Both the position numbers and the translations under genes were made by a program. DNA of 64,000 nt from Paguma larvata (Eukaryota; Chordata; Mammalia; Carnivora; Viverridae), in the NCBI GenBank assembly GCA_030068075.1, contig CM057832.1, positions 81,590,002 to 81,654,001 on the forward strand, read 5' to 3'. Position 1 is the first letter of the stretch. The number at the start of each line of letters is the position of its first letter. Positions 36,168 to 47,545 of the stretch are shown piece after piece. The notes beneath the pieces are model-generated. The model was not told the DNA's origin, did no database searches, and saw only the letters and a program-made list of their open reading frames with translations.

Positions 36168-36266
36168 AAGATTTTATTTTTAAGTAATACATGCAATGTG
36201 GGGCTTGAACTCAGAACCCCAAAATCAAGACTCCCATGCTCTACCACTGAACAAGCCAGGTGCCCT
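36168..36266 (-). mobile_element. Carnivore SINE of the second (SINEC-like) subfamily
   Basis: 'aagattttatttttaagtaa', 'aatgtggggcttgaactcag', 'gctctaccactgaacaagcc' and 'aggtgccc'. Flanks ttcatgRKaaKttttt are an imperfect target duplication. Confidence 0.88.
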
Positions 36267-36281
36267 TCATGAGAAGTTTTT

Positions 36282-36604
36282 CATGGGAAAAATGAAATAA
36301 TTACTTGTACCTCCCCAAGAAGGGTTCAGGAAGAACATGAAAGTGCTCAGAATCAATGACGGAACCTGCTGTTAGTAATTCACAAGGACTTAGCCTAGAG
36401 GATCCCTAATGCCTCCTTCTATTTGTGTTCCACGAGACATCCTGTAGTCTTTGAATCTTTGTCCTGGTTTGCCTGATATCTTTTCCTTAAAGCTATGACT
36501 GGAAAGATGGTTGAGAAATTTGAAAAGTTGAATGGGGAATTCACTAAGCTTTTGCCAGCACGAGGTACCCATCTCCTTCCTTCTGAGGTTTTAATAGAGT
36601 TGCC
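36282..36604. other. Unassigned noncoding sequence
   Basis: No gene or repeat recognised. Confidence 0.4.
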
Positions 36605-36725
36605 CTCTTGGGCTTTGGCTGGACGGTTGGGTGGCCAACTGTCCTGATTTTCCTAGGCCTGCTCTAGTGTGAGCACTTACAGTCCCATGTCCAGGAAACA
36701 TATCAGTCCTGGGCACCTCAGGAAT
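36605..36725. mobile_element. Possible short palindromic DNA transposon
   Basis: 'ggttgggtggccaactgtcc' and a later 'aaacatatcagtcctgggca' resemble a MER-type element with the consensus motif 'ggccaactgtcccagttt'. A similar element lies at 57241-57365. The evidence is weak. Confidence 0.35.
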
Positions 36726-38368
36726 GTTGCAGAACCTTGGAAAATGGAGAAGTGGATGAGATGAACTCCAGAATCTTTCTCTCTAAAGCATCCTCTCACC
36801 TGCCTACCCTCTACCCTGTCTCACATAATAATAAAAATATAAGTGAAATATACATTTAAAAAAAGCTGTATTTTTCATTTATACCATTCTTCCATGCCTT
36901 TGTCCATGACATAGCTTTGCCTAAGAGGTTGTTTACCCAACTTCCATCTGCTTTGTGAATTCTTAGTTACCTTTAACATCCATCTGAGAAAACCTCTTCT
37001 CTCAGAGCCTTAAGTGCTCCCTCCTTCCTCCTTTCTCCAGAGATTTAGTTACTTTTTTTTTCTTTTCTGTACTCTCTCGCAGGGCACAAATATTAGGATA
37101 TATTTTGGTATCAGGAGTCTGAGCTAGTTAACTTGGGTCTGTTTAAATCTGCCCAGCATCACGGACCCATTCAGTGAAGATGTGAGGGCAGAGTTGACCC
37201 TCAGAAATACCTGCCTAAAAATCTGCGTTTATGGCTCTGTCCCAGGAGCATCCAGTATCCCCTCCTTGATAGCGGATGGATAAAGGGGCAATAAAAGAGA
37301 CACTTCATGGTAGCTGCTTGGTGGCTGCCAGACACAGAGAAGGCAATTAAATGAGACTTCTATGATAGGGCAGACTTCCCAGTGGGCCTCTTATTCGGAG
37401 GGTTCTCACAGGAAATTGGTCACTGTAGATTCACATGGCAGGAGAGCTCAAGAAGAGTATTTCATGTAGCTCTCTGACATGTGGTTTGAGAGCTCCAGAA
37501 TCCAGGTACTATTCTGTGAGTCTCCCATTTCAATGGCTCTTATATATGTTGGAATGCAGCCTTGGGTTTCCCCAAATTTAGAAGGCAACTGTGTCTGATT
37601 TCTTGATCTTTGAAGGCAGTGAGTTGCTTCACCATAATAGGAAACAAAAGCCATCAACAGCAGGGGTGTCTCTGCCTCCTGCAGCCTTCTACAGACTACC
37701 ATTGTAGCACTGATCACATTGGTTTATAACTTCTGTTTTATATCTAAGCTTCACATTAAATTTGTATACTTCCCAGGCCCCTAGTACCAGAAAGTCCCTA
37801 ACAAATATTAAGTAATCAGTATATATTGACTCAAGTGTACAGATGACTGGTAATTATGGTGCAAATATGCTGTGTATTGTGGGATATGGTCCTAAAGTGA
37901 GCAAAAATCCCTTGAATCCATATTGGCATCATAAAAAATGTAGGCGGATACACCCTCTCACAAAAAGTGCAGCATGGACACATTTTTTCTTTATTCGAGT
38001 TAGAACAATTATTTGGACAAATGGATTAGCTTGCTTATATTTTAGGGATATTCATCCAGGGTATAGGTAGTGTATTTTCAAACATAAAGATTACATGTGG
38101 AGTAATAGACTGACAACAGGAGAGACACGTGGGAACCAAGGAAGCAACAGCAGATGCATGTCTCACATTTGCATTCTTATTCTAGGACGTCTCAAGGAAA
38201 GCAGTTGTAGACAGAATTGAACTTTGAAAATTGCTCCTCTTTGTCTCACAAGCAAGTGAGCTGAAATAGTATGAGCAAGAAGGCACATATATCTGCTGTA
38301 CCTTTCCTGGGGTATTTGCATTCATACTGCTCAAAGTCTTGAGTTAAAAGCCCTGGATTATTGTATCT
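36726..38368. other. Unassigned noncoding sequence
   Basis: About 36890-37030 may hold a faint L2-like trace ('catctgagaaaacctcttct'). Nothing else recognised. Confidence 0.4.
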
Positions 38369-38578
38369 TTAAATGTTTATTTATTAGAGTGAGTGAGAGA
38401 GAGAGAGGGAGAGAGAACAAGTCAGGGAGGGGCAGAGAGAGAGGGAGACAGAGGATCCAAAGAGGGCTCTGTGCTGACAACAGAGAGCCTGATGTGGGGC
38501 CAGAGCTCACAAAATGTAAGATCATTCCCGGAGCCGAAGTCCGATGCTGAACTGACTGAGCCACCCGGGCCCCCCTGC
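38369..38578 (-). mobile_element. SINEC_Fc: Carnivore SINE
   Basis: Minus copy ending 'gagccacccgggccccc'. Flanked by ctggattattKta copies at about 38353 and 38580. Confidence 0.93.
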
Positions 38579-38756
38579 ACTGGATTATTTTTATAAGATC
38601 TATTTATATTTGAATAGAGGGTACAGTCACTTGTTTGAAAAATTGAAAAGCGTATGATGAGAAGTCCCTTTCGTACCTTTTTCTTTCAGCTACCTAGTTC
38701 TCACCAGTGTAACCAAGGTTACCTATTTTTTGGGTGTTTTTTCAGAGGTGTTTTTT

Positions 38757-39018
38757 TTTTAAGTTTATTTTTTTTTCTTTGTATAATTTATTTTTTTGTA
38801 ATTTACATCCACATTAGTTAGCACATGTTGCAACAGTGACTTCAGGAGTAGATTCCTTAAGTCCCTTACCCATTTAGTCCATCCTGCCTCCCACAGCCCC
38901 TCCAGCAACCCTCTGTTCTTTATATTTAAGAGTCTCTTATGTGTTGTCCCCCTCCCTGTTTTTATATTATTTTTGCTTCCCTCCACTTTTGTTTTGTATC
39001 TTAAAGTCCTGCGTATGT
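38757..39018 (-). mobile_element. L1: Short L1 3' end
   Basis: Minus-strand L1 3' region: 'acatccacattagttagcac', 'catttagtccatcctgcctc', 'agagtctcttatgtgttgtc' and 'cttaaagtcctgcg'. 5'-truncated to about 260 bases. Confidence 0.8.
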
Positions 39019-40519
39019 AATTATTTTTGTTTCAGTAGTTGTTTTCCTCCTGTCCTCTTTGGACCTCGTCAGATTCATCTATCCATCCAACAAATACTGC
39101 TGAGGATCTGTAAGATGTGCCAGGCATGGAGTAAGATGTTAGGACAAGGTGATGAGTAAAAACAAACCTGTCTGTTGTCCTTATGTAGTTTATTATCTAC
39201 TCAAGAGGACAGACAGTTATAAAAATGGAACAATACATGTAAAATTGGAACTGTGACAGATTCTATAAAGTATGGATGCTAGGAGTGCTAGGAGAGCTTA
39301 TATTAGGATGATTTGACTTAGTGAGATCGTGGATGGTTTCCCTGAGAAAAATGAAATAGATCTGAAAGATGAGTAGTAGTTAATGAAAAGGGGAAGAAAG
39401 AGCACTCCTTGCAAAGGGGCAAAACAAAATTCCTCTAGTACGAGAGAAGGGCTGAATGGGTGCTGGTGTGACTGGTGGACAGACAGTGAAGGGACATAGG
39501 CAGAAGATGAGGCTGGAGGGGTAAGCAAGTTTTTGACAATAGAGGCATGTTCAAGGGTATGTTTTTCCTAAGAGAAGTGGGAAGCCATTAAAAGATTTAA
39601 GCAGTGAGTGTGTGACACGTTATCAGATATTAAAAATAAATATATTTAAATATACTTATATTTATATCTGTAAAATATATCTTTCCAGCTGCAATGTGGG
39701 TAACCAAATGGAATGCTGGAGGGAGAAGGGAACATGGGTGGATTGGTTAAAGTCCGTTGAAATAGTCCAGGTAAAAAATAATGATAGTTTGAACTAGGTT
39801 AATGGTGGTAGAGGTGAGGAGAAATAGATGGAATTGAGTGATAACTTAGTACCTGGCAGTGGACTCAGTATGTAGGTGAGAGAGGAAGGTATCAAACAGA
39901 ATAGTAGATTTGGTACTTGAACAACTGGGTAGAAGATACGACTTTTTAAAATTGTGGGTAATTATGAGGTTGATTTTGGTCATTTGGATTTTGAAGTACC
40001 GTTAAGATTTTTGGATTTATGCATCTGAGCACAGAAGAGAGGTCTGAATTAGACATAAAACATAGAAGTTATCTGCAAATAGATGTTACTCTGCTTGGAT
40101 GAATGAGATCCTCTAAGAGTGTCAAGTGTGAACGAGGGAGGGCTGTATTTCAACACTGGAGCAACAAAACACTTTCTAGACAGGAGGATGAGTTAGCAAA
40201 GGGAGAAAATTAGCATGGGAAACAGAGAGAATGTTTCAGGAAGGGAAAAGGAGATACCAATAAGGACAAATGTTGCTGAGAAGTCAAAGAAGAAGAGAAC
40301 TGAAAAATCTCATATGGGCTCAGCAAAATAGAGGTCATTGATGACTTCAGACATATTTTTTGGTGGATCATTGAGGCAAAGAATTAGAATGGGTTGAGCT
40401 GTGTGTAGAAGGTGAAGAAATGGATATCATGAAATACATAAAATCTTTTAAAAGCTGAGTGGCATCAAAGGAGATTACTGAGAGATTTGAGCTTTAAAAG
40501 ATACAGTGGGGAGACTTCC
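39019..40519. repeat. Mostly old, unassigned repeat-like sequence
   Basis: From about 39080 to 39620 the landmarks 'gatgtgccaggcatggagta', 'ccctgagaaaaatgaaat', 'agcactccttgcaaag' and 'gtgggaagccattaaaagat' follow a known ancient mammalian repeat whose family I cannot name. The rest, to 40519, is unassigned. Confidence 0.4.
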
Positions 40520-42548
40520 ACTTATGGCGCGTAATGACATGCAGTCTGGTTTAGACCTACTTCCCCACTTAGGACAACTAGAAAGCCTGGGCAAATATTT
40601 TTAAATAACTTTTTTAAAGGTCATGTAAATCTCTAAGAAAGGCGCTGAAATATTCCGGGGCTAGGATCTGGGAAAGAAGCCATCCGGAAGAGTCCAGCAT
40701 GTGGGCCTAATTTTACCCTGGAGGCATTTGCTTATTTCACTTGCTGATAAAGAGCTGAACAGAACTTTGAAGAGATTCATGGGTTTATGGTGCCAAAAAT
40801 TGGGTTTTAGTGCCCTTTGAAAGAAAAGGGTCCAAAAAACCTGCAATCTTTGGGTTAAAGCCTCAGAGCTTAGCATTGCTACATGAGGAAGGGTGCACCA
40901 GAAATAGACCAGGCCTTACAGAAAGTGAAGTTTGGCTCTGAATAATCTCAATCTCTGATTGGATTATAGTGATTTAAGATTGTTAATGTCCCAACTTCCT
41001 TGCTCGCCAGAAGAAAGGTAAATGTTCTCCAGGAAACTAATCTATCCAAAGGTTCAAGTCATCTCTCTGTTTTTTAGTAATCAAAAATTGAGCAAAACCA
41101 ATCAGGCATAAAAGTAGACAAAGCTGGACTATAAATGAAGGGAAACAAAAAGGTAATAGAAACAGCATTTTAGGGCATCAGATAATGAAATTCTCAAACA
41201 TCGACTTGCTTAAGGAATTAAGACAGAATTGAAAATTTTGAACCAAAATGAGAAACTAGGAAAAAATATCCCTAGAAATTCTAGGGATAAAAAACAAATA
41301 AGACACTTAATGATAGAGTGAATTGAATTTAATTGCAGCTTAAACCAAACTCAGGAAGAACTTCAGTGAACTAGAAGACAGGTCAGGAAGATCATCCAGG
41401 TATACCATGGAGAGACAAAAAGATGGAAAGTAAGAGATGAAGGATTATGTGAATTATTATGAAAAGATAACCTCTCCCCGAATTTGGAATTCCGAAAGGA
41501 GAAAAGAGAGTGAATGCAGCAGGAGAGAAACATTTAAGAGATATGACTGTGAATTTTGCAAATCTAATAAAAAATAGGAAACCACAGGTTCAAGAAATAG
41601 TATGAGCATCCAGGAGAATAAATGAACAGACAACCACATCTTGGCATATTAAAGAAAAATTGCTAAAAACCAAAGACAAAAAAAAATCTAAAAGGCAGGC
41701 AAAAGAAAAAAGCTTTATTACCATCAGAGGAGCATAATGAAAGTTTTTCTTTTTTTTTTAACAGAAATGGTAAAAACTGGAGGATAATGGAATGATCTTA
41801 TTAAAGTTCTGAAGGAAAATGCCAACTTAAAATTTTATACTCATTAAAAATGTCTTTCAAAGTTGGAGATATAATATATGTAGTTAAAGTAAATGTCAAG
41901 TGTGTAGTAAATAGAGGTAAAGTGTTATAAAGTCCTTGTATGGGGAGTTGGTAGGAGATTTTGAGAGGTCAAAGATTCATTGTAATCTCTAAGGTAATCA
42001 TTAAAACAATAGCAAAAGAATATATAATCTGTTAATGGAGAAGAAGAAAGGGATAATATAAACTACCTAATTTAATAGAAGATAAGAAAGGATAGAAACC
42101 AGAACAAAGAACAGGGGAACTAATAAAATACAATTAGACAAAAGTTACTTTAAAGTAAAAAATACTGCTAAAAGAAAAATATTAATGATAAAAGTTTTAT
42201 TCAACAGCAAGATACAACAGTTTTAAATGTACATGTACCTAATAACCCAGCTTCAAAATATATAGAGCAAAAATTGACAAAGTTAAAAGAAAAAGTCACA
42301 TCTACCATGATAGTGGGAGATTTTTAGTATCTTACTTCTCCCAGTTACTGATAGAACATCTGGAAAAAAAATAAACACAAATCACAAAAAAAATCAAGTT
42401 ACAAGGTTTGAGTGACACAATGAAAAACTTAATAGGCATGTACACTGCACTGTACCCTGTGGCTGCAAAATCCAAATTTTTTTTCTGAATACACATGAAA
42501 AATTCATCAAAGTTGAACTTAGGCTGTTTCATAAAATAAATGAGTCTT
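40520..42548 (+). mobile_element. L1ME: Old L1, 5' region through ORF2 endonuclease
   Basis: Plus-strand landmarks: 'gatatgactgtgaattttgc', 'accatcagaggagcataatg', 'gtacatgtacctaataaccc', 'gtgggagatttttagtatct' and 'cagttactgatagaacatct'. The last three correspond to the ORF2 endonuclease region. Frames are broken. It probably continues at 44076 after intervening DNA. Confidence 0.75.
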
Positions 42549-42715
42549 GGGGTGCCCGGGTGGCTCAGTCCCTACTTCAGCTCAGGTCATGATCTCAATG
42601 TTTTTGAGTTGGGGCATGTTTGTCAGGCTCTGTGCTAACAGTTCAGAACCTGGAGCCTGCTTTGCTTTCTCTGTCTCCCTCTCTTTCTGCCCCTCCCTGC
42701 CTCATGCTCTGTTGA
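42549..42715 (+). mobile_element. SINEC_Fc: Carnivore SINE, plus, tail-truncated (left arm of a palindrome)
   Basis: 'ggggtgcccgggtggctcag', 'caggtcatgatctcaat', 'aacctggagcctgctttg' and 'ctgcctcatgctctgttgag'. It lacks a poly-A tail and runs directly into a minus copy. Confidence 0.92.
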
Positions 42716-42914
42716 GAGGGAGAGGGAGAGACAGAGCAAGCATGATAGGGGAGGGGCAGAGAGAGAGAGAGAGAAAGGGAGACAGAATCTAAAGCAGGCT
42801 CCAGGCTCTGAGTTGTCAGCACAGAGCCAGACGTGGAGCTCAAACTCATGAGCCATGAGATCATGACCTGGGCTGAAGTCGAATGCTTAACTGACTGAGC
42901 CACCCTGGCACCCC
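42716..42914 (-). mobile_element. SINEC_Fc: Carnivore SINE, minus (right arm of a palindrome)
   Basis: Begins in (GA)n with no poly-T between it and the plus copy, then 'aaagcaggctccaggctctg' and a head ending 'gagccaccctggcacccc'. Together with 42549-42715 it forms an inverted repeat with almost no spacer. Confidence 0.92.
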
Positions 42915-44075
42915 AGTAGTAGACATTATTAATGTAAGAGACTCCATATATTCTTTACAGATTTTCATTTTGGTGCTCAACAGAACTTGACTAAAGGTGT
43001 TTAGATGAAGCATCAGTTGGATCATTATTTCTCTAATAATGTTTATAATATTTCTCTAACAATTTTTCTTTTTCTTTGAAAAAGGTCTTTAGGAATTTCA
43101 AAAAAACTTCATAAATGGGGAGATATACATACACAGGAGGGGACACATTATTCAAGAATAACCAGAGAAACCGTAAAGAGTGTTACAGCTTTGCTGCCAG
43201 CCTGTGAGGTTCAAGTTTAGGAAATATTGCCAAGCAGGGCACTCCTTTGTTTGCATCTTGTTTACAGTCTCTTTCACAAGAATAGTATTCAAAGTAGAAT
43301 GGAAAATTTTCACTCCCAGCCATGGTCTTTGACCATGTGAGCTGGTTCTATAAGAGAATTTCATCTCTGATACTGCCGACTGCTCTCAAAGGCTGGTTCA
43401 TATTTCCAACCAAGAGGGATTATATAGTTTTCACAATAGATTTCTGCTGCAGTATGTTAACTGGGGAGAGAGGGACCGTCGTCTGCTGGGCCACAGCCCA
43501 CTTGCACCCAGAGTTAAGGCAGTGGGCTTGGTGTTGACTACCGCTGTAGGACTTGGATATCCGTAGGGCATGATTTGCTAAATTAGCCTTGCTATGGATA
43601 AAGCAGGAAATTTAGTGACAATTTGGGAGATAATCTCCGAAGTTTTCAGAGTTTGTCATTTTTATAGTCTCTGCGGGAAGTTTCTTACTTAGCTCAGGAC
43701 TGGTACATGAGGAACCCTCTGCTGGGTTCTGTGACAAAAGAATCCCAGGAATAGCAGGCAAAAGCTGTCATTCTGCAGGGTGTATGGCGCTTCCATACAG
43801 ATAAGAGGAGAGAAATATCACAATGAGAGCTCAGTAGTCCGTGCCCCAGCCAGCTGCCCTAGCCACCTCCGCTCCCCGTAGCCACAGCCCACAGTTACCT
43901 ATGTGGCCAGCTGCTCACTGCCACCAGCTGGCTCAACAGTCTGCCAGTTTGCTGCACAGCTGGGTGTGGCTGAGGCTCAGGCTGTCAGGCAGCCTCAACT
44001 TGGTGGCTGTTGGCTCCTCCATGGGGCATGAAGCCTTCTCCCTGTAATCAACTAAACTGGCTTTGTAAGGCTGCC
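42915..44075. other. Non-L1, unassigned sequence with a GC-rich part
   Basis: Separates two old plus-strand L1 parts. Positions 43840-44050 are GC-rich and repeat CCACAGCCCA/CAGCTGGCT-like words. No exon or known repeat recognised. Confidence 0.35.
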
Positions 44076-44723
44076 TAATCTTGATAACATGACCTGATAG
44101 AGACATTATAGAAAAGTAAAATTACAGTTCAGTCTCACTCATGAAACAGATTAAATCTAAAATAAGTATTGGACAACCAAATCCAGCAATACATAAAAAG
44201 GATACTGTCTCGGGACTGAGTTTATTTTTGGAGCCAGAAATGTAAGGCTGATTCAACATTAAAAAAAAAATCAACCAAAGTAATTCATTGTATGAAGGGA
44301 CAAAGGAGGAAAGGCATAGGATTATCTCCATAGATGGAAAAGCACATTTAATAAAAATTAACATCCATTTAGATAATAAAATCTTACAAACTGGAAATAG
44401 GAGACCTCCTGAAACAGGTTGAGTACCCACAAATAACATCTAGCACACACATAGTCAATAGTGAGATTGTAAAAGTGCCTTTTTGAAATGAGAAGTGTAT
44501 CCGCTATCACCATTTTATAGTCAACATTTGCACTGGAGAGGCTAGCTAGCCAGTACAATAAAGAAAAAAGCCTATAAAGAAGTAAAATTTATTATTCATA
44601 AAACATTCAAAATACTATGTAATTTAGATGAATAAGTGTATTTGCCAAACACAAAGAGAATGCCAAAAATTAATTGCATATTGTATGTATTGGTAATAAT
44701 TAATTAGAAAATCAATATTCAGT

Positions 44724-44925
44724 GGGGTCCCTGGGTACCTCAGTTGGCTGAGTGTCCGACTCTTGATTTCAGCTCAGGTTGTGGTCTCACAGTTTGAGAT
44801 ATCAAGCCCCATGTTGGGCTCTGTGCTGACAGTGTAGAGCTTGCTTGGGATTCTCTCTCCTCTTCTTCTCTACTTCCCCCGCTTACTTGGGTGCTCTTTC
44901 TCTCTCTCAAAATAAATATTTAAAA
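44724..44925 (+). mobile_element. SINEC_Fc: Carnivore SINE in plus orientation
   Basis: 'ggggtccctgggtacctcag', 'ttggctgagtgtccgactc' and 'gctctgtgctgacagtg', ending in (CT)n and 'caaaataaatatt'. Inserted in the old L1. Confidence 0.92.
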
Positions 44926-45117
44926 AATAAAATATTTAATTTTCCAAATATGAACTGTCTAGATAAATATCTCACCAAAATTTGTGAGACCTTTCCCCCG
45001 AAAACTAAAAATATTAAGAGAAGTTAGAGAAGTTTTAAATAATGGGAAGATATACCATATTTTTGTATTGGGAGACTTAACAATGGAAAGATGGAATCCT
45101 TATCAATATGCCAGGCT

Positions 45118-45165
45118 TGTGTGTGTGTGTGTGTGTGTGTGAGAGTATGTGTATGTGTACGCGTG
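45118..45165. repeat. (TG)n microsatellite, imperfect at its right
   Basis: Twelve clean TG units to 45141, then an interrupted TG/TATG tract. Confidence 0.92.
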
Positions 45166-45195
45166 CTCATAGAATTTGACAAGTTAACATTATTT

Positions 45196-45316
45196 AAAAA
45201 ATTTTTTAAGTTTTTTTTTTTTTTTTGGGTAATCTCTACCCCCTTTATGGAGATCAAACTCATGACCCCAAGATCAAGAGTTGCATGCTCTTCGTACTGA
45301 GCCAGCCAGGCGTTCC
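45196..45316 (-). mobile_element. Carnivore SINE of the second (SINEC-like) subfamily
   Basis: 'taatctctaccccctttatg', 'ccccaagatcaagagttgca' and 'gagccagccaggcgttcc'. Target duplication ttgacaagYtaaYatta-like at 45176 and 45317. Confidence 0.9.
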
Positions 45317-45745
45317 TTGACAAGCTAATTTTAACAATACATAGGAAAACTAAGGTCCACGAATAGCCAAGACATTCTTCAAGATTAAGTTAAGAAGATC
45401 AATGCTCCTAGATATGAGGTTTATTTTATAACTACAGTATTAAGGCAGTATGACATTGGTGCAAAAATAGGTATAGACCGCTGGAACAGAATAGAGCATC
45501 TAGAAAATATTCTTATATGTCGCCGTTGGATTTACAATGAAGGTGACGTCAAAGAGTAGTAGGGATTGGATGATCTTTTCAATTATTAGTGATTTTTTTT
45601 TCACATAAAAAAAATGCTTGATGCTCACCACATTCCATATACAATATTACTTTTAGGTAGACTAAAGTCCTAAGTATGAAGAGTAAAGCAAAAAAGCTAC
45701 TGGAAGTTAAGAGAATGTATTCATGACCTTGGAGTATAATGTGAG

Positions 45746-46024
45746 TTATTGATAGGTAAACTGAAAAGAACAATGGGTTTGGATTCTCCATTCTTTGTTT
45801 TTTCCCCATCTTTCTTCCCCATCTTTCCTGTGTCCATTAAGTAGATGCAATTGCTGTTTTTGTCTTTGTTGAAAAGGTAAATATTCTATTTTTTTGTCTT
45901 TTGGGTTCTTGTCTTCATCATAAGCTTTGTGTTCATTTACCTCCATCAACACCTTAAATGCATGAGTTGTACCATTGGCAAGAGCAGTCACTCCTGTACC
46001 TTGTCTTTCTCCTGGCTCCATCAT
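45746..46024 (-). pseudogene. Unassigned 92-codon frame, possible retrocopy remnant
   Basis: Lies between a plus L1 (ending about 45760) and a minus L1 (starting about 46225), in sequence I cannot assign to either. The frame begins MMEPGERQGTGVTALANGTT and is hydrophilic and charged, unlike the repeat shadow frames. Stops lie just upstream of a run of seven A. It might be a broken processed pseudogene or chance. No protein family recognised. Confidence 0.2.
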
Positions 46025-46285
46025 CTTGATGTTGTCTGGAACTTTTTTTCTAGTTCATTACAAATATACTTTCTCTTCTTAAGTCTTTTATAGTTTTTAG
46101 AACAATGGGATATTTTATCAGGAAATTTGACACCCCATTACTTCCTGGTAAGTCATGTGGGTTTTTGTGTAGCAAATCTTTAGAAGGCTGTGTGTCCCAA
46201 AATATATTATTGTGTCTTCACATTGGAATGACAATTTGTCTATAAAATTCTGGGTTTAAATGTATCTTTGTTTAATTCTCTTTTT

Positions 46286-46480
46286 TTTTCTCTCTCTTTT
46301 TTTTAAGAGTGTGAGCTGGGGGAGAGTAGTAGAGGGCAAGAAAGAGAATCTTAATTAGATTCCATGCTCAGTGCATAGTCTGGTTTGGGGCTTTATCTAT
46401 CCCATGACCCTGGAATCAAGACTTGAGCTGAAATCAAGAGTTGGATGGACACTCAACTGAATGAGCCACCCAGTCGCCCC
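46286..46480 (-). mobile_element. SINEC_Fc: Carnivore SINE, diverged
   Basis: 'ccatgaccctggaatcaaga', 'gagctgaaatcaagagttgg' and 'gagccacccagtcgcccc'. Flanks tttaattctYttt at about 46270 and 46483. Confidence 0.9.
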
Positions 46481-46845
46481 TTTTTAATTCTTTAAAAATA
46501 CTAGTCCACCGATTTCTTGTATCTAGCATTAGAGTCGAGGTCTAATTACAATATGATTCCGATTCCTTTATAGGTGATCTGCTTCTTCTGTCTACAAGCT
46601 TTTAGAAGTTTGTCTTTGTCTTTGATAGTCACAACTTTTACCTCTAGACGGAGGAGTACTTTTACTTGTATCTTTTGTTTGGTGTTCTATGTGCCTTTGA
46701 GATTTCAGGTCTTTTAGCTTTATTGGTAGGAAATTTATTTCTATTAATTCTTCACATATTTTCTTTTTTGTCTTTCTTTCTAAATATCCCATTATCCAGA
46801 TGAAGGCAGTTTTTGTTTTCTCCTACATCTCTAAAATGCTCTTTT

Positions 46846-47446
46846 TTAAACACCATAGATATATATTTAAACATTCCAGTATAATTAACATAGAGTGTTA
46901 CATTGGTTTCAGGCACACAGTATAGCTATTCAACAATTCTGTGCATTATTCAGTGCTCATCTTGGTAATGGTACTCTTTAATCCCCATCATCTATTTCAC
47001 CCAAACCCTCACCAGCCTCCCCTCTGGTAACCATCTATTTGTTCTCTGTAGTTAGGAGTCTATTTCTTGGTTTGTCCCTCTCTCTTTTTTTCCATCTGCT
47101 CATTTGTTTTGTTTGTTAAATTCTACATATGAGTGAAATCCATGGTAATTGTCTTTCTCTGACTCATTTGACTTGACATAATACCCTATAGATCCATCCA
47201 TGTTGTTATAAATGGCAGGATCTTATGGCTCAGTAATACTCCATTGTGTGTGTATATATATATACCATATCTTATTTATCCATTCATCTATCGATAGATG
47301 CTTGGGCTGCTTCCATAATTTGGCTGTTATAAATAATGCTGCAATAAACATAAGCATGTATCTTTTTGAATTGGTGCTTTTGTATTTGTTGGGTAAATAC
47401 CCAGTAGTGGAGTTACTAGATCGTGATAATTCTGTTTTTAATTTTT
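46846..47446 (-). mobile_element. L1: 5'-truncated L1 with exact target duplication
   Basis: Minus-strand L1 3' region and ORF2 end ('tggtttcaggcacacagtat', 'acattctacatatgag'-type, 'cataataccctatagatcca', 'gggtaaatacccagtagtgg'). Flanked by exact aaaatgctcttt at about 46832-46843 and 47447-47458. Confidence 0.88.
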
Positions 47447-47545
47447 AAAATGCTCTTTCATATTTTCTCTCTGTTTATTCTTTTCTCCTACTTCTCCTGG
47501 GAGAGTTGCTCAGTTTGTATGTTACAGATTTGTTATGCAGCAGTA

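Larger units (their letters stand above)
44076..45760 (+). mobile_element. L1ME: Old L1, ORF2 reverse-transcriptase region
   Basis: Plus-strand ORF2 landmarks: 'aaggctgattcaacatt', 'caaccaaagtaattcattgt', 'catagatggaaaagcacatt', 'gcagtatgacattggtgcaa', 'tggaacagaatagagcatct' and 'ttcatgaccttggagtata'. Broken by stops. Probably the continuation of the element ending at 42548. Confidence 0.8.
46225..47545 (-). mobile_element. L1M: Old L1 fragment holding a SINE and a younger L1
   Basis: 'ctataaaattctgggttt', 'cctttataggtgatctgctt' and 'ctattaattcttcacatatt', then after 47446 'ttctctctgtttattctttt' and 'ctcctgggagagttgctcag'. These fit a minus-strand old L1 5' region. Split at 46286 and 46846 by later insertions. 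Confidence 0.55.
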
